In this document: one piece after another, positions 50,994 to 58,843 of the stretch
Position numbering within the stretch: position 1 is the first letter of the stretch
How the letters are laid out: each line of letters begins with the position of its first letter
Assembly (NCBI GenBank): GCA_963811635.1
Contig: CAWESB010000015.1
Coordinates: 189,372 to 253,371 of the forward strand
DNA from: JAIBJN01 sp963811635
GTDB taxonomy: Bacteria; Actinomycetota; Thermoleophilia; Gaiellales; Gaiellaceae
DNA length: 64,000 bases
Direction: 5' to 3'
Program-made: the position numbers and the translations under genes
Notes under the pieces: model-generated
Told to the model about the DNA's origin: nothing
Databases searched by the model: none
Seen by the model: only the letters and a program-made list of their open reading frames with translations

Positions 50994-51836
50994 ATGCGTC
51001 TGAAGGTCTGGGGCTGCCGCGGCTCGGTGCCGACGCCGGGGCCGGGGACGGTCGAATGTGGCGGAAACACGTCCTGCGTCGAGGTCACGCTTTCGGACGG
51101 GACCGTGCTCGTGCTCGACGCCGGCACGGGGATAAGGGCCCTCGGGCTCGAGCTCCTGGAGCGCGGCGCGGAGCAGATCAATCTCGTGCTCACGCATCTG
51201 CACCTCGACCACGTGGAGGGACTGCGCTTCTTCGCGCCTCTCTGGGACGAGCGAGTGGAGGTGGACGTCTGGGGACCCCCGTCGCCGGTCTCGAGCCTCC
51301 CGGACCGGATCGCGCGCGCTTTCTCCCCGCCGCTCTTCCCGGTCGACCTGCACGACGTGCCGGCGCGCTTGGTCTTCCGCGACGTTCCCCGGCGGCCGTG
51401 GACGATCGGAGGAGCATCGCTCAGCGCCGAGCTCGTCCTCCACCCCGGCCCGACGGTCGGCTACCGGATCGAGGGCGACCGCGCGAGCTTTGGCTATCTG
51501 CCGGATCACGAGCCCGCGCTGGCGGGGACGATCGAGGGCAGGCCGCGCGACTGGATCTCGGGCGCAGGGATCGCCGGCGACGTCGACGTGCTCTTACACG
51601 ACGCGCAGTACTTCGAGGACGAGTACGAAGAGCGAATCGGCTGGGGCCATTCGAGCGTCGCGCACGCGGTCGCGTTCACGCGGGCCGTCGACGCCCGGCG
51701 CCTCGTTCTCTTCCATCACGAGCCCCGCCATGACGACAGCTCGCTGGAGCGCCTCGAAGCGCACGCGCAGACGCTCGCGGGCCGGAACGGCGCGGAGGCA
51801 ACGCTTGCCCGCGAGGGCATGGTCGTCGAGCTGTAA
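50994..51836 (+). CDS. MBL-fold metallo-hydrolase (PhnP-like)
   Basis: 280 residues from ATG 50994 (MRLKVWGCRGSVPTPGPG); the frame is open upstream but through the PAS gene. Metallo-beta-lactamase fold with LVLDAGTGIRALG, the HxHxDH motif in LTHLHLDHVEGL, a third metal-ligand region (LLHDAQYFEDEYEER, with GWGHSSVAHAV), and the terminal His in LVLFHHEPRHDD. The WGCRGSVPTP start and overall plan match phosphodiesterase-like members related to PhnP and often linked to signalling proteins. The substrate is unknown. Downstream of the PAS protein. Confidence 0.88.
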   Translation: MRLKVWGCRGSVPTPGPGTVECGGNTSCVEVTLSDGTVLVLDAGTGIRALGLELLERGAEQINLVLTHLHLDHVEGLRFFAPLWDERVEVDVWGPPSPVSSLPDRIARAFSPPLFPVDLHDVPARLVFRDVPRRPWTIGGASLSAELVLHPGPTVGYRIEGDRASFGYLPDHEPALAGTIEGRPRDWISGAGIAGDVDVLLHDAQYFEDEYEERIGWGHSSVAHAVAFTRAVDARRLVLFHHEPRHDDSSLERLEAHAQTLAGRNGAEATLAREGMVVEL

Positions 51837-51891
51837 CCCAGTTCTGCCTGGGACGCCTGAGCTCAGCGAAGCAGATCAGCGCGAGCCATGA

Positions 51892-52060
51892 TCACCCGAT
51901 CGAAGGCCAGGCCTTCAACGCCCACGAGGATCGTCGAGTTGGCTGTCGCGGGCCGACGGCGCGGAAGAAGGTCACGGCCGTTCGACGAGATCGCCGTTCT
52001 CGTCAAAGCTGATGTCACCGAGAATGCCGTCCTCCACCTCGCGGGGGCCGCTGCGTCTCG
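51892..52060 (-). pseudogene. Possible remnant of a branched-chain amino-acid-binding protein (3' end)
   Basis: The 346 bases between the stops at 51836 and 52183 hold no intact gene other than a tRNA. On the minus strand near 52037 the reading EVEDGILGDISFDENGDLVE resembles the C-terminal end of LivK-type periplasmic binding proteins. It hits a TGA at 51974; in the next frame VTFFRAVGPRQ follows, as expected for the final strand, up to a TGA at 51894-51892. This suggests a frameshifted, 5'-truncated remnant adjoining the tRNA 3' end. Similarity is short and judged by eye. Confidence 0.35.
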
Positions 52061-52075
52061 CTGGACAAGGATCGA

Positions 52076-52147
52076 TGCCCCCGGCAAGAATCGAACTTGC
52101 GCACGCGGTTTAGGAAACCGCTGCTCTATCCACTGAGCTACGGGGGC
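52076..52147 (-). tRNA. tRNA-Arg (anticodon CCU)
   Basis: Minus-strand cloverleaf: acceptor GCCCCCG/CGGGGGC, D-arm GCTC-AGTGGATA-GAGC, anticodon stem GCGGT/ACCGC with loop TTCCTAA (anticodon CCU, reads AGG), variable loop, and T-arm CAAG-TTCGATT-CTTG; discriminator A, CCA not encoded. It stands alone, 35 bases downstream (minus-strand sense) of the ABC-2 permease stop. The 3' end abuts the binding-protein remnant, a typical position for integration scars. Confidence 0.95.
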
Positions 52148-52182
52148 GCGGCGGTCACGGTAGCACCGCCGCAAGCGGGAGC

Positions 52183-52938
52183 TCAGGACTCCGCGAGGCC
52201 CTCGCGCGGCTCCCACCGGAAACCGCGCACGGCAACCACGAGGCCGGCGATGCCCCAGATGACGACGGCCGCGACGGCGGATGCGGCGAAGTCCTCGCCC
52301 TCGACGAAGCTGGCGCGGATCAGGTCGAGGAAGTACGTCAGCGGGAGCACCTCGGAGATCGCCTGCAGGAACGCCGGCATCTCCTCGGTCGAGAAGAACA
52401 CGCCCGAGATGAAGGCCATCGGCAGGAAGATCGCGTTGACGACGGCCGAGGAGCCCTCGGCAGTGCGGACGACGGTCGTGATCGCGATCCCGAGCGCCGC
52501 GAATGCGGCAGCGCCCACGAGGATGGCGAAGGCGAAGAAGAGCGGCCGGTCGGGCCAGTCGGCGTCGAGGACGTAGACGCCGAGCAGGAGCTGGGCGATC
52601 ACCTGGAGCACGATCACCACCACCGTCGAGCCGATCACGGCCGAGAGGTAGGTGGCCGAGCCGAGCGGTGTCCCGCGCACGCGCTTGAGCACGCCGGCTT
52701 CGCGCCGGACGACGAGCGTGATCGCGAGCCCGGCGAAGGCGTTGGCCGCGACGCCGTAGCCGATCAGGCCGATGAGGAGGAACGTCGGCGCGCTCACACC
52801 CTCTATGTCCTCGTCCCCGTACACCGAGCCGATGAGGACGAGCAGCAGGATCGGGAAGAGGAAGGTGAAGAACGCCGCCTCGCGGTTTCGCCAGAAGAGG
52901 AGCTGTTGGGCGCGGAGCTCGTGGAGGAAGAGCCTCAC
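52183..52938 (-). CDS. ABC-2 type transporter permease
   Basis: 251 residues from GTG 52938 (GTGA overlap with the ATPase gene). Six TM helices with the ABC-2 plan: FWRNREAAFFTFLFPILLLV at the first helix, VVRREAGVLKRVRGTPLGS (elbow region), AISEVLPLTYFLDLIRASFV before the last helix. It is the membrane half of a two-gene exporter of the drug or lipid export class; cargo unknown. A second ABC-2 system, not closely similar in sequence, lies at 14.3-15.9 kb. Confidence 0.92.
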   Translation of the reverse strand: MRLFLHELRAQQLLFWRNREAAFFTFLFPILLLVLIGSVYGDEDIEGVSAPTFLLIGLIGYGVAANAFAGLAITLVVRREAGVLKRVRGTPLGSATYLSAVIGSTVVVIVLQVIAQLLLGVYVLDADWPDRPLFFAFAILVGAAAFAALGIAITTVVRTAEGSSAVVNAIFLPMAFISGVFFSTEEMPAFLQAISEVLPLTYFLDLIRASFVEGEDFAASAVAAVVIWGIAGLVVAVRGFRWEPREGLAES

Positions 52939-53786
52939 TCGGCCCCCTCGTCACGGGTCAGCTCGAGGTAGACGTCCTCGAGGCTGCGGCGGTGCACCTC
53001 GAGGCCCTCCAGCTCGACGCCGTCGGCAAGCGCCTGCGCCGTAAGCTCGTGGAGCACGCGGGTGGGCTCCTCCGTCGCGACGACGACCTCGCTGCCGTTG
53101 CGCCGGTAGCGAATCTCGACGGAGGCGTGGCCGGAGAGCAGCTCGTCCGGCGAGCCGGTGCCGACGATCTCGCCACCGCGGAGGATCGCGACGCGGTCGG
53201 CGAGGCGCTGCGCCTCCTCCATGTAGTGCGTCGTCAGGAGGATGCTCTTCCCGAGGGAGCGGAGGTCGCGGATCGTGTCCCAGGCCTGGCGGCGCGCGGC
53301 TGGGTCGAAGCCGGTCGTCGGCTCGTCGAGGAAGACGAGCTCGGGATCGCCCACGAGCGCCAGCGCGAGGTCGAGCCGGCGCAGCTGTCCGCCGGAGAGC
53401 GAGCGCACGCGCGCGTCGCGCTTCTCGGCGAGGCCGACGAGCTCGATCACCTCGTCGGCGGGGCGCGGCCGGGGGTAGTAGCCGGCGAAGAGGGCGACGA
53501 TCTCCCGCACGGTGAGGATGTGGTAGACAGCCGCGGACTGGAGCACGATGCCGATCCGCGACTTGAAGGCCCGCCCACCGCGCTCGGGGTCCTCGCCCAG
53601 GACGCGCACGTCGCCACCGTCGCGTCGCCGGTAGCCCTCGAGGATCTCGACAGTGGTCGTCTTCCCCGCCCCGTTGGGGCCGAGGAGCGCGAAGACCTCG
53701 CCGGTCTCGACGGTGAACGTGAGGCCGTGGAGGACCTCGCGCTGCCCGTAGGCCTTTCGCAGGTCCGAGACGGCAATCGCGCTCAC
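52935..53786 (-). CDS. ABC transporter ATP-binding protein (drug-export type)
   Basis: 283 residues from GTG 53786 (SAIAVSDLRKAYGQREVLHG); upstream open frame to 53993 overlaps the divergent acetyltransferase. Walker A ALLGPNGAGKTTTVEIL, signature RSLSGGQLRRLDLALALVG, Walker B LVFLDEPTTGFDP, H-switch LLTTHYMEEAQRLAD. A C-terminal extension of about 70 residues (VEIRYRRNGSEVVVATEEP, then RRSLEDVYLELTRDE) is the usual DrrA-like tail. Coupled to the permease by GTGA. Confidence 0.93.
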   Translation of the reverse strand: MSAIAVSDLRKAYGQREVLHGLTFTVETGEVFALLGPNGAGKTTTVEILEGYRRRDGGDVRVLGEDPERGGRAFKSRIGIVLQSAAVYHILTVREIVALFAGYYPRPRPADEVIELVGLAEKRDARVRSLSGGQLRRLDLALALVGDPELVFLDEPTTGFDPAARRQAWDTIRDLRSLGKSILLTTHYMEEAQRLADRVAILRGGEIVGTGSPDELLSGHASVEIRYRRNGSEVVVATEEPTRVLHELTAQALADGVELEGLEVHRRSLEDVYLELTRDEGAE

Positions 53787-53805
53787 GGTGCGCGAGGATA
53801 CCGGC

Positions 53806-54360
53806 GTGGACGTCCCGGCCATCCGCTCCGCCCGGCTCGATCTCGTGTCCCTGTCGCCGGCCGCAATCGCCGCCGTGTTCGCCGGGCGCCTGGAGGACGC
53901 CGAGCGGCAGCTCAGATTGCGCCTGCCCGAGGGATTCCCGGACGACAACCTCGAGGGCTTCCTGCGCCTCCGGCTCGGGCAGATGGAGCGCAACCCGGAC
54001 AGCCAGAAGTGGCTCGTGCGCGCCCTCGTCCTCCGCGAGGACGGGACGATGGTCGGTCATGCCGGCTTCCACGGCCCGCCGGGGACAACGGGGCTCGACG
54101 ACCCGGGGAAGGCGGAGATCGGCTACACGGTCTTCGAGCCGTACCGCGGCCGCGGGTACGCGACCGAGGCGGCGGTCGCCCTCATGGACTGGGCCGCCGG
54201 CGAGGGCATTCACCGGTTCGTGTTCTCGATCGGCCCCTGGAATGAGCCGTCGCTTGCGATCGCGCGCAAGCTCGGCTTCGTCCAGACGGGCGAGCAGTGG
54301 GACGAGGAGGACGGGCTCGAGCACGTCTACGAGCTCGACCGCCGTTCGTCGGGGCGCTAG
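53806..54360 (+). CDS. GNAT acetyltransferase, RimJ/RimL-like
   Basis: 184 residues from GTG 53806, which has GAGGA about eight bases upstream; a GTG at 53788 would leave one base to the divergent ABC gene. It contains IRSARLDLVSLSPAAIAAVF, MVGHAGFHGPPG, AEIGYTVFEPYRGRGYATEA (acetyl-CoA pyrophosphate loop RGRGYA) and WNEPSLAIARKLGFVQTGEQ, the RimJ/RimL-like signature. Acetylation of a protein N-terminus or small molecule is possible; substrate unassigned. Its stop overlaps the convergent secreted-protein gene by four bases. Confidence 0.9.
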   Translation: MDVPAIRSARLDLVSLSPAAIAAVFAGRLEDAERQLRLRLPEGFPDDNLEGFLRLRLGQMERNPDSQKWLVRALVLREDGTMVGHAGFHGPPGTTGLDDPGKAEIGYTVFEPYRGRGYATEAAVALMDWAAGEGIHRFVFSIGPWNEPSLAIARKLGFVQTGEQWDEEDGLEHVYELDRRSSGR

Positions 54361-55082
54361 CGGTTCCTGAAGGGGTCGACGCAGAGGCTCGAGATCGAGA
54401 GCGTCTCGTCCTTCTGCAGACCGACGGCCCTGAACCGGAACGCAACCGCGGTTAGTCCCTGGGGCGAGGCCAGCGCGAGCCTGTTCATGTACATGGGGAT
54501 GATGACCGAGGGTCGCCACTCGCTCCGGGCTTTCAGCCTGGCGATCGTCAGCTGCTTGACGTGCCCGCCGAAGTCCTCGTAGAGGACCTCCACCTTGAGC
54601 CGCGATCTCTCGTTGCCGCCTTTGCCCTTGATGAAGAAGCGGATCGTCGGATGGTCGAGGTTGACGCACATCGCCGGCGATGCCGCATCCGCGCCCTTCG
54701 CGAGCTCGAGCGACTGTCCGGCGCCGCTGAACGGATCGGCGCCGGGGACGATCGTGGCGTCCTTGTCCAGCGTCCACTCGTCGGTCGCGGCCAGGTCGCC
54801 CTGCGGCGCGAGCGAGTACGTCGCATCGTCGCCCCACGGGGCGAATGCCGCCGACGCCTCGCCGAAGCTGCAGTCCGCGGCGGCAAGGAGCTTCCCGGCC
54901 CGCGCCCACCTCCCCCGCGCGAGAAGCTCGTCCAGCTTCTCCTCGATGTCCCCGACCTGCTTCGAGACGTCCTCGAGCTCCGTGTCATCGCCGTCCTCCG
55001 CAAACGCCGCGGTTGCGCTGGTGGCAGCGAACGCCAACACGCAGGCTCCGAGCGTCAAGATCCGCCGAAGCATTCCCTTCAT
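54357..55082 (-). CDS. Secreted hypothetical protein
   Basis: 241 residues from ATG 55082, with AAGGA about nine bases upstream. Clear signal peptide (LGACVLAFAATSATAAFA), then an acidic helical segment (DDTELEDVSKQVGDIEEKLD) and a beta-rich domain with three Cys residues (AADCSFGEA, AMCVNLDH, SSLCVDPF). The segments TIRFFIKGKGGNERSRLKVE and TAVAFRFRAVGLQKDETLSI look like a carbohydrate-binding or jelly-roll type fold, but no family is recognised. Probably exported to the envelope or medium. No obvious operon partner. Confidence 0.75.
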   Translation of the reverse strand: MKGMLRRILTLGACVLAFAATSATAAFAEDGDDTELEDVSKQVGDIEEKLDELLARGRWARAGKLLAAADCSFGEASAAFAPWGDDATYSLAPQGDLAATDEWTLDKDATIVPGADPFSGAGQSLELAKGADAASPAMCVNLDHPTIRFFIKGKGGNERSRLKVEVLYEDFGGHVKQLTIARLKARSEWRPSVIIPMYMNRLALASPQGLTAVAFRFRAVGLQKDETLSISSLCVDPFRNR

Positions 55083-55238
55083 CGCCGCATTCCTTCTCCC
55101 GTAGTTGCCGCAGCGGCTCGCCCCAGCGAGCCTAGGCTCAAGAAAGCGGAGGGCGGAAGCGGGCTCGTCCCCCATTAGGGGAAGTGGGCCGCCGAACCCT
55201 CGAACGAGGGACGGGGCGCCTTTGATTTACTGGCAACT

Positions 55239-56087
55239 GTGGCCGCCTACCGCTATGTCGTCGCCGACGTCTTCACGGACACGCCGCTCCAGGGGAACCA
55301 GCTCGCGGTCTTCACGGATGCGCGCGAGATCCCCGAGGAGCAGCTCCAGCCGCTCGCGAAGGAGATGAACTACTCGGAGACGGTCTTCGTCTACACGCCT
55401 GAGGCCGACGGACATGCGCGGATCCGCATCTTCACGCCGACGTCCGAGCTGCCGTTCGCCGGGCACCCAGTGCTCGGAACGGCATTCGTCCTGGCTGCGC
55501 CGCTCCAGCTTCCGGAGATCCGGCTGGAAACCGGACAGGGCGTCGTCCCGCTTGCGCTCGACCGCGACGACCAGGGCCGGATCGTCTTCGGGCGGATGCG
55601 GCAGCCGATCCCGCAGGTGGAGGCTTTCGGGCCCCAGGCCGAGCTGTTCGAGGCGCTCGGGATCTCCGGCTCGGAGCTGCCGGTCGAGCTCTACGACCTC
55701 GGCATCCGCCACGTCTACGTGGCGCTGCCGAGCGAGGACGCCGTCGCTGCCCTCGAGCCCGATTACGCGGCGCTCTCGCGACTGACCGGCATCGTCGGCG
55801 TCAACTGCTTCGCCGGCTCCGGCTTGCGCTGGAAGACCCGGATGTTTGCCCCTGCCGATGGCGTCCCCGAGGATCCCGCGACCGGCTCCGCGGCGGGCCC
55901 GCTCGTCGTCCACCTGGCCCGCCACGGCCTCGTCCCTTTCGGCGAGCAGATCGAGATCACCCAGGGCGTCGAGATCGGCCGCCCGAGCACGCTCTACGCA
56001 AAGGTCGAAGGCTCGGCCGAGCAGATCGAGTCCGTCGAGGTCGGCGGGTCCGCGGTCGTCGTCGCCCGCGGCGAGTTCCGTCTTTAG
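55239..56087 (+). CDS. PhzF-family isomerase/epimerase
   Basis: 282 residues from GTG 55239 (AAYRYVVADVFTDTPLQGNQ). The two-fold PhzF/diaminopimelate-epimerase-like fold is shown by GNQLAVFTDAREI, the catalytic Glu in EMNYSETVFVY, ELPFAGHPVLGTAFVL, and the second-half signature DPATGSAAGPLVVHLARHGL. The actual substrate of most PhzF homologues is unknown; no other phenazine gene is here, so a metabolic house-keeping role is more likely. The 156 bases upstream hold the divergent gene's promoter and nothing else I can name. Two palindromic repeats follow its stop. Confidence 0.92.
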   Translation: MAAYRYVVADVFTDTPLQGNQLAVFTDAREIPEEQLQPLAKEMNYSETVFVYTPEADGHARIRIFTPTSELPFAGHPVLGTAFVLAAPLQLPEIRLETGQGVVPLALDRDDQGRIVFGRMRQPIPQVEAFGPQAELFEALGISGSELPVELYDLGIRHVYVALPSEDAVAALEPDYAALSRLTGIVGVNCFAGSGLRWKTRMFAPADGVPEDPATGSAAGPLVVHLARHGLVPFGEQIEITQGVEIGRPSTLYAKVEGSAEQIESVEVGGSAVVVARGEFRL

Positions 56088-56089
56088 GG

Positions 56090-56120
56090 CCACGTCCGGG
56101 GTCTGACCCCGGACACGTCT
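56090..56120. repeat. Palindromic repeat copy C (GGGGTC-T-GACCCC)
   Basis: CCACGTCC-GGGGTCTGACCCC-GGACACGTC, immediately after the phzF stop in a convergent intergenic space. It has a perfect 9-bp stem at the core with imperfect outer arms. Together with copy D it may end transcription from both sides. Confidence 0.75.
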
Positions 56121-56202
56121 TCGTGGGCCCCGGCACCCAGACGGTCGCGACGAGCCGCCTTCTCTTGACCGCAGGCTTCGACGGTGCTGGCGCGTCCCGG
56201 CT

Positions 56203-56233
56203 GGACACGTCAGGGGTCTGACCCCAGACGTGG
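56203..56233. repeat. Palindromic repeat copy D (GGGGTC-T-GACCCC)
   Basis: GGACACGTCA-GGGGTCTGACCCC-AGACGTGG, 83 bases after copy C and 16 before the stop of the minus-strand BNR gene. It has a 6-bp core, one mismatch and then 6 more pairs. The 82 bases between C and D show no gene. Confidence 0.75.
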
Positions 56234-56249
56234 CTGGAGGGGACCGGCG

Positions 56250-56675
56250 CTAGCCCCAGGCGACGTCGTGGATCTCGGGGAGCTCGACCGCGAGCACGCG
56301 CCAGAAGCGGCCGCCGTCGCCCGAGACGTACAGACGGTTGCGGGCGCCGTAGAGGACGTGGTCCGGGTTTTCGCGCAGCGCCACTGCGCGGCCCGGCGGG
56401 AGGCCGGCGCCGCGCTCCTCCCACGTCTGGCCGCTGTCGTGGGAGACGATGAGCGGCGGCTTGCGGTCGAGCAGGAGCACGATCGTCGAGCCGACGGCGT
56501 CGACGTCCAGGACGTGGCCGGCCGACCAGGACGGCGCAAGCCCGAGCGGGCGTTCACGCTCGACGGCCGCGCCCGCCTGCCGTCCCGCAAGCTGATCCTC
56601 GTCGGCGGTGGCTCCGACCTCGACGAGGTAGGTCCCATCCTCGCACCCGGCGATGACGATCAACGGGCGGCTCAC
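56250..56675 (-). CDS. Small BNR/sialidase-repeat-like protein
   Basis: 141 residues from GTG 56675, coupled to the PfkB gene by GTGA. It consists of about three beta-propeller-like repeats: EDGTYLVEVG, IVSHDSGQTWEERGAGLP and LYVSGDGGRFWRVLA, the S-x-D-x-G-x-x-W Asp-box being clear twice. It is too short for a full six-bladed propeller, so it may oligomerise or be a truncated relative. No signal peptide. Third gene of the TPP-riboswitch transcript; its role there is unknown. Confidence 0.72.
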   Translation of the reverse strand: MSRPLIVIAGCEDGTYLVEVGATADEDQLAGRQAGAAVERERPLGLAPSWSAGHVLDVDAVGSTIVLLLDRKPPLIVSHDSGQTWEERGAGLPPGRAVALRENPDHVLYGARNRLYVSGDGGRFWRVLAVELPEIHDVAWG

Positions 56676-57463
56676 CGGCCCAGCATCGCGCCGACCGCGC
56701 CGTTGGCGAGGCGGGCCGCCGACACCGGCGAATGCCGCTTCCGGCGGTAGCACAGGTAGGCAGTCGTCCAGGAGTCGCCGGCACCGGTCGGATCGATGCC
56801 CTCGAGCGGGATCGTCGGAATGTGCTCGGCAAGGCCGTCGGCGTAGACGACCGCGCCGCCGCGGCCGAGCGTGACGACCACCTCGCGGACGCCAAGCGTG
56901 CCCAGGGAGCTCTCCGTCAGCTCGAGCCCGAGCGCGTCGAGCTCGTCCCGCGCCAGCTTGAGGACGCCGACATGCCGCAGCACCGCAGGGTCGTAGTCGG
57001 CGTCGACGACGAGCTCGCCGACCTGGGGACGCCGCACGAGGCCCTGGCCGTCGAGGCTGAGGACGCGGCCGCGGGCGAGGGAGGCGAGCGTCTCCGGGGG
57101 GAAGTCGGCCCTCGTCAGCGCGCCCGCGTGGACCCAGTCGGCATCGGCCAGCGCCTTCGTCAGCCAGCCGCGGGCCTCCTCCTCGCTCCAGGGCTCGCCG
57201 AGCTCGTCGATCGACATCTGGCGGTGGTCGCCGTTGTTCTCGATCCGGAAGCCAATCGTGACCGGCGCGCTTGCCGCGATGACCGGCAGGCCGAGCCCCA
57301 CGAGCCGTGGCCGGTCCTCGTCGGCGAGCTTCGTGGCGACGACGGCGGGCTGGCCGAGCAGGCGCAGCGCGCGCGCCGCGTAGACGGGCACGCCGCCGAG
57401 GCGGGGAATGCCGCCGTCAACGCGATCCAGCGAGACGAGCCCGACGACGCCCAAGCGGCGCAT
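56672..57463 (-). CDS. PfkB-family carbohydrate/nucleoside-type kinase
   Basis: 263 residues from ATG 57463; the frame is open upstream inside the permease gene. Ribokinase-like fold: RRLGVVGLVSLDRVDGGIP at the N-terminus, GGVPVYAARALRLLG, and the C-terminal ATP/anion-hole signature GIDPTGAGDSWTTAYL with the catalytic Asp. It overlaps the permease end by 47 bases and the BNR gene start by four, so all three are one transcript under a TPP riboswitch. The context suggests phosphorylation of a thiamine-related pyrimidine or ribosyl compound; sequence alone supports only PfkB membership. Confidence 0.85.
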   Translation of the reverse strand: MRRLGVVGLVSLDRVDGGIPRLGGVPVYAARALRLLGQPAVVATKLADEDRPRLVGLGLPVIAASAPVTIGFRIENNGDHRQMSIDELGEPWSEEEARGWLTKALADADWVHAGALTRADFPPETLASLARGRVLSLDGQGLVRRPQVGELVVDADYDPAVLRHVGVLKLARDELDALGLELTESSLGTLGVREVVVTLGRGGAVVYADGLAEHIPTIPLEGIDPTGAGDSWTTAYLCYRRKRHSPVSAARLANGAVGAMLGR

Positions 57464-58745
57464 GCGCGGAGCGTACGCCCGCGTAGAGGGCGAAGGCGAG
57501 GGCAAACGACGGCAGCGAGGCGCCGATCGTCGCCTCGCCGGCGCCCGGCACGTCGGCGAGCAGGTCGGTCCACCACGACGGCCCGGTCGGCTGGATCCAC
57601 TGATAGAGGGCGAAGCCGCAGGCCCAGGCCGCAAGACCGCTCCAGCGCACGGAGACGGGCTCCCCGGCGCCGAGCAGATAGTCGGCGGCGAGCACGCCGA
57701 AGAGTGGAACGAAGAAGGAGCCGAGCAGGAAGAGGAACGTCTCGTAGGCGACGATGTCGACGACGAGCGCGCCGACAGCCGCGCCGACGGTCACGCCGAC
57801 GACGAGCACGCGCTGCGAGACGGCGGGCAGGAGGTTCTGGATCGAGACGGCCGTCGAATAGACGTTGGCGAAGGGCTCGTCGGCCTCGTCCACCGTGAGC
57901 GCGAGCAGCGCAACCGCGCTGCCGGCCCCGCCCGCTGCGATCGCCATGAAGATCCCCGCCGGGTCGGCGAGCCCGCGCGAGAGCGCGAGCAAAGCGCCGA
58001 GCCCGAAGAGGAGGACGAGGGGCACGAGATACCCGACCGACGTCCCCCAGAACGCCGCCCGCCTGCTGCGAGAGAAGCGTGTGTAGTCGGCCGCGAGCGG
58101 AAGCCAAGAGGCCGCCATCGCGACGGTCAGGTCGACGCCCTGGAAGAAGCGGAGCCCGCCGGCCCCGTCCGCCGACCAGAGCGCGGCCACGTCGGCGCCG
58201 TCGAGCGCCCACCAGACGAGATACGCCATCGAGGCCGCCACGACCCACACCGCGAAGCGGCGCACCCAGCGGCGCACGAAGGAGATCGGGCCGGCCAGCG
58301 CGAGCCAGGCGGTCAGGGCAGCGAAGAGGAGCACCCAGAGCCAGCGCGCCTCGAAGCCGAAGACCTCCTCGGAGAGCGCAGCGGCGGCCAGCGACATGAC
58401 GTAGAGCTCGAACACCGCCCAGCCGATGTTCTGGGCGACGTTCAACGCCGTCGGCGCGTACGAGCCGCGCACTCCGAGCGGATCGCGCAGCAAAACCATC
58501 GCCGGCACGCGGCGGTCGAAGCCGATCAGCCCCGCCAGACCGAGCAGCGCGACGCCGAGGACGGCGCCGACGAGCGTCGCCAGGAGCGCCCGCTGCAGGC
58601 CGAGACCGGCCAGGAACGTGCCGGTGAAGAGGACGAGGAGGCTGATGCCGAGGTTGCCCCACAGAAGCCCGACGTCGACGCCCGACAGCGTCCGCAACCG
58701 GTCGGGGACGGGGCTGATGCCCCACGTGCGCTCGGACGGTTCCAT
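57417..58745 (-). CDS. cytX: NCS1-family permease, probable hydroxymethylpyrimidine transporter (CytX-like)
   Basis: 442 residues from ATG 58745, with GGGAGG seven bases upstream; an in-frame ATG at 58766 lies inside the riboswitch. Twelve hydrophobic helices with the NCS1 opening WGISPVPDRLRTLSGVDVGLLWGN-like pattern, FDRRVPAMVLLRDPLGVRGSY, LPLAADYTRFSRSRRAAFWG, and PLFGVLAADYLL near the end. A TPP aptamer sits directly before the gene, so the likely substrate is the thiamine precursor HMP. This is inferred from regulation and family. Confidence 0.9.
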   Translation of the reverse strand: MEPSERTWGISPVPDRLRTLSGVDVGLLWGNLGISLLVLFTGTFLAGLGLQRALLATLVGAVLGVALLGLAGLIGFDRRVPAMVLLRDPLGVRGSYAPTALNVAQNIGWAVFELYVMSLAAAALSEEVFGFEARWLWVLLFAALTAWLALAGPISFVRRWVRRFAVWVVAASMAYLVWWALDGADVAALWSADGAGGLRFFQGVDLTVAMAASWLPLAADYTRFSRSRRAAFWGTSVGYLVPLVLLFGLGALLALSRGLADPAGIFMAIAAGGAGSAVALLALTVDEADEPFANVYSTAVSIQNLLPAVSQRVLVVGVTVGAAVGALVVDIVAYETFLFLLGSFFVPLFGVLAADYLLGAGEPVSVRWSGLAAWACGFALYQWIQPTGPSWWTDLLADVPGAGEATIGASLPSFALAFALYAGVRSAHAPLGRRRARLAGSR

Positions 58746-58751
58746 CGCGCC

Positions 58752-58843
58752 TCCCTTCGCTGGCATTACCCAGATCAGGTTCGGCGGGTCGGGGCTCTCC
58801 CAGCCCCCTCTCAGCCGCTAGGAAGCGGCTCCCCGGTCTCTAC
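58752..58843 (-). promoter_or_regulatory. TPP riboswitch (THI element)
   Basis: Minus-strand leader reading GGGGAGCC, then GGCTGAGAGGG (CUGAGA motif, 58814-58809), ACCCGCCGAACCTGATCTGG and GGTAATGCCAGCGAAGGGA, the universally conserved THI-box segments in order. The 3' end runs straight into the GGGAGG Shine-Dalgarno of the permease, so ligand binding probably blocks translation initiation. A minus-strand TAAGAT (58855-58850) is placed as a -10 for a start at about 58843. Confidence 0.96.

Noticed and set aside
51888..52136. 82-codon plus-strand ORF ending in LGNRCSIH
   Set aside because: Its 3' part is the reverse complement of tRNA-Arg, and the rest has no coding character.
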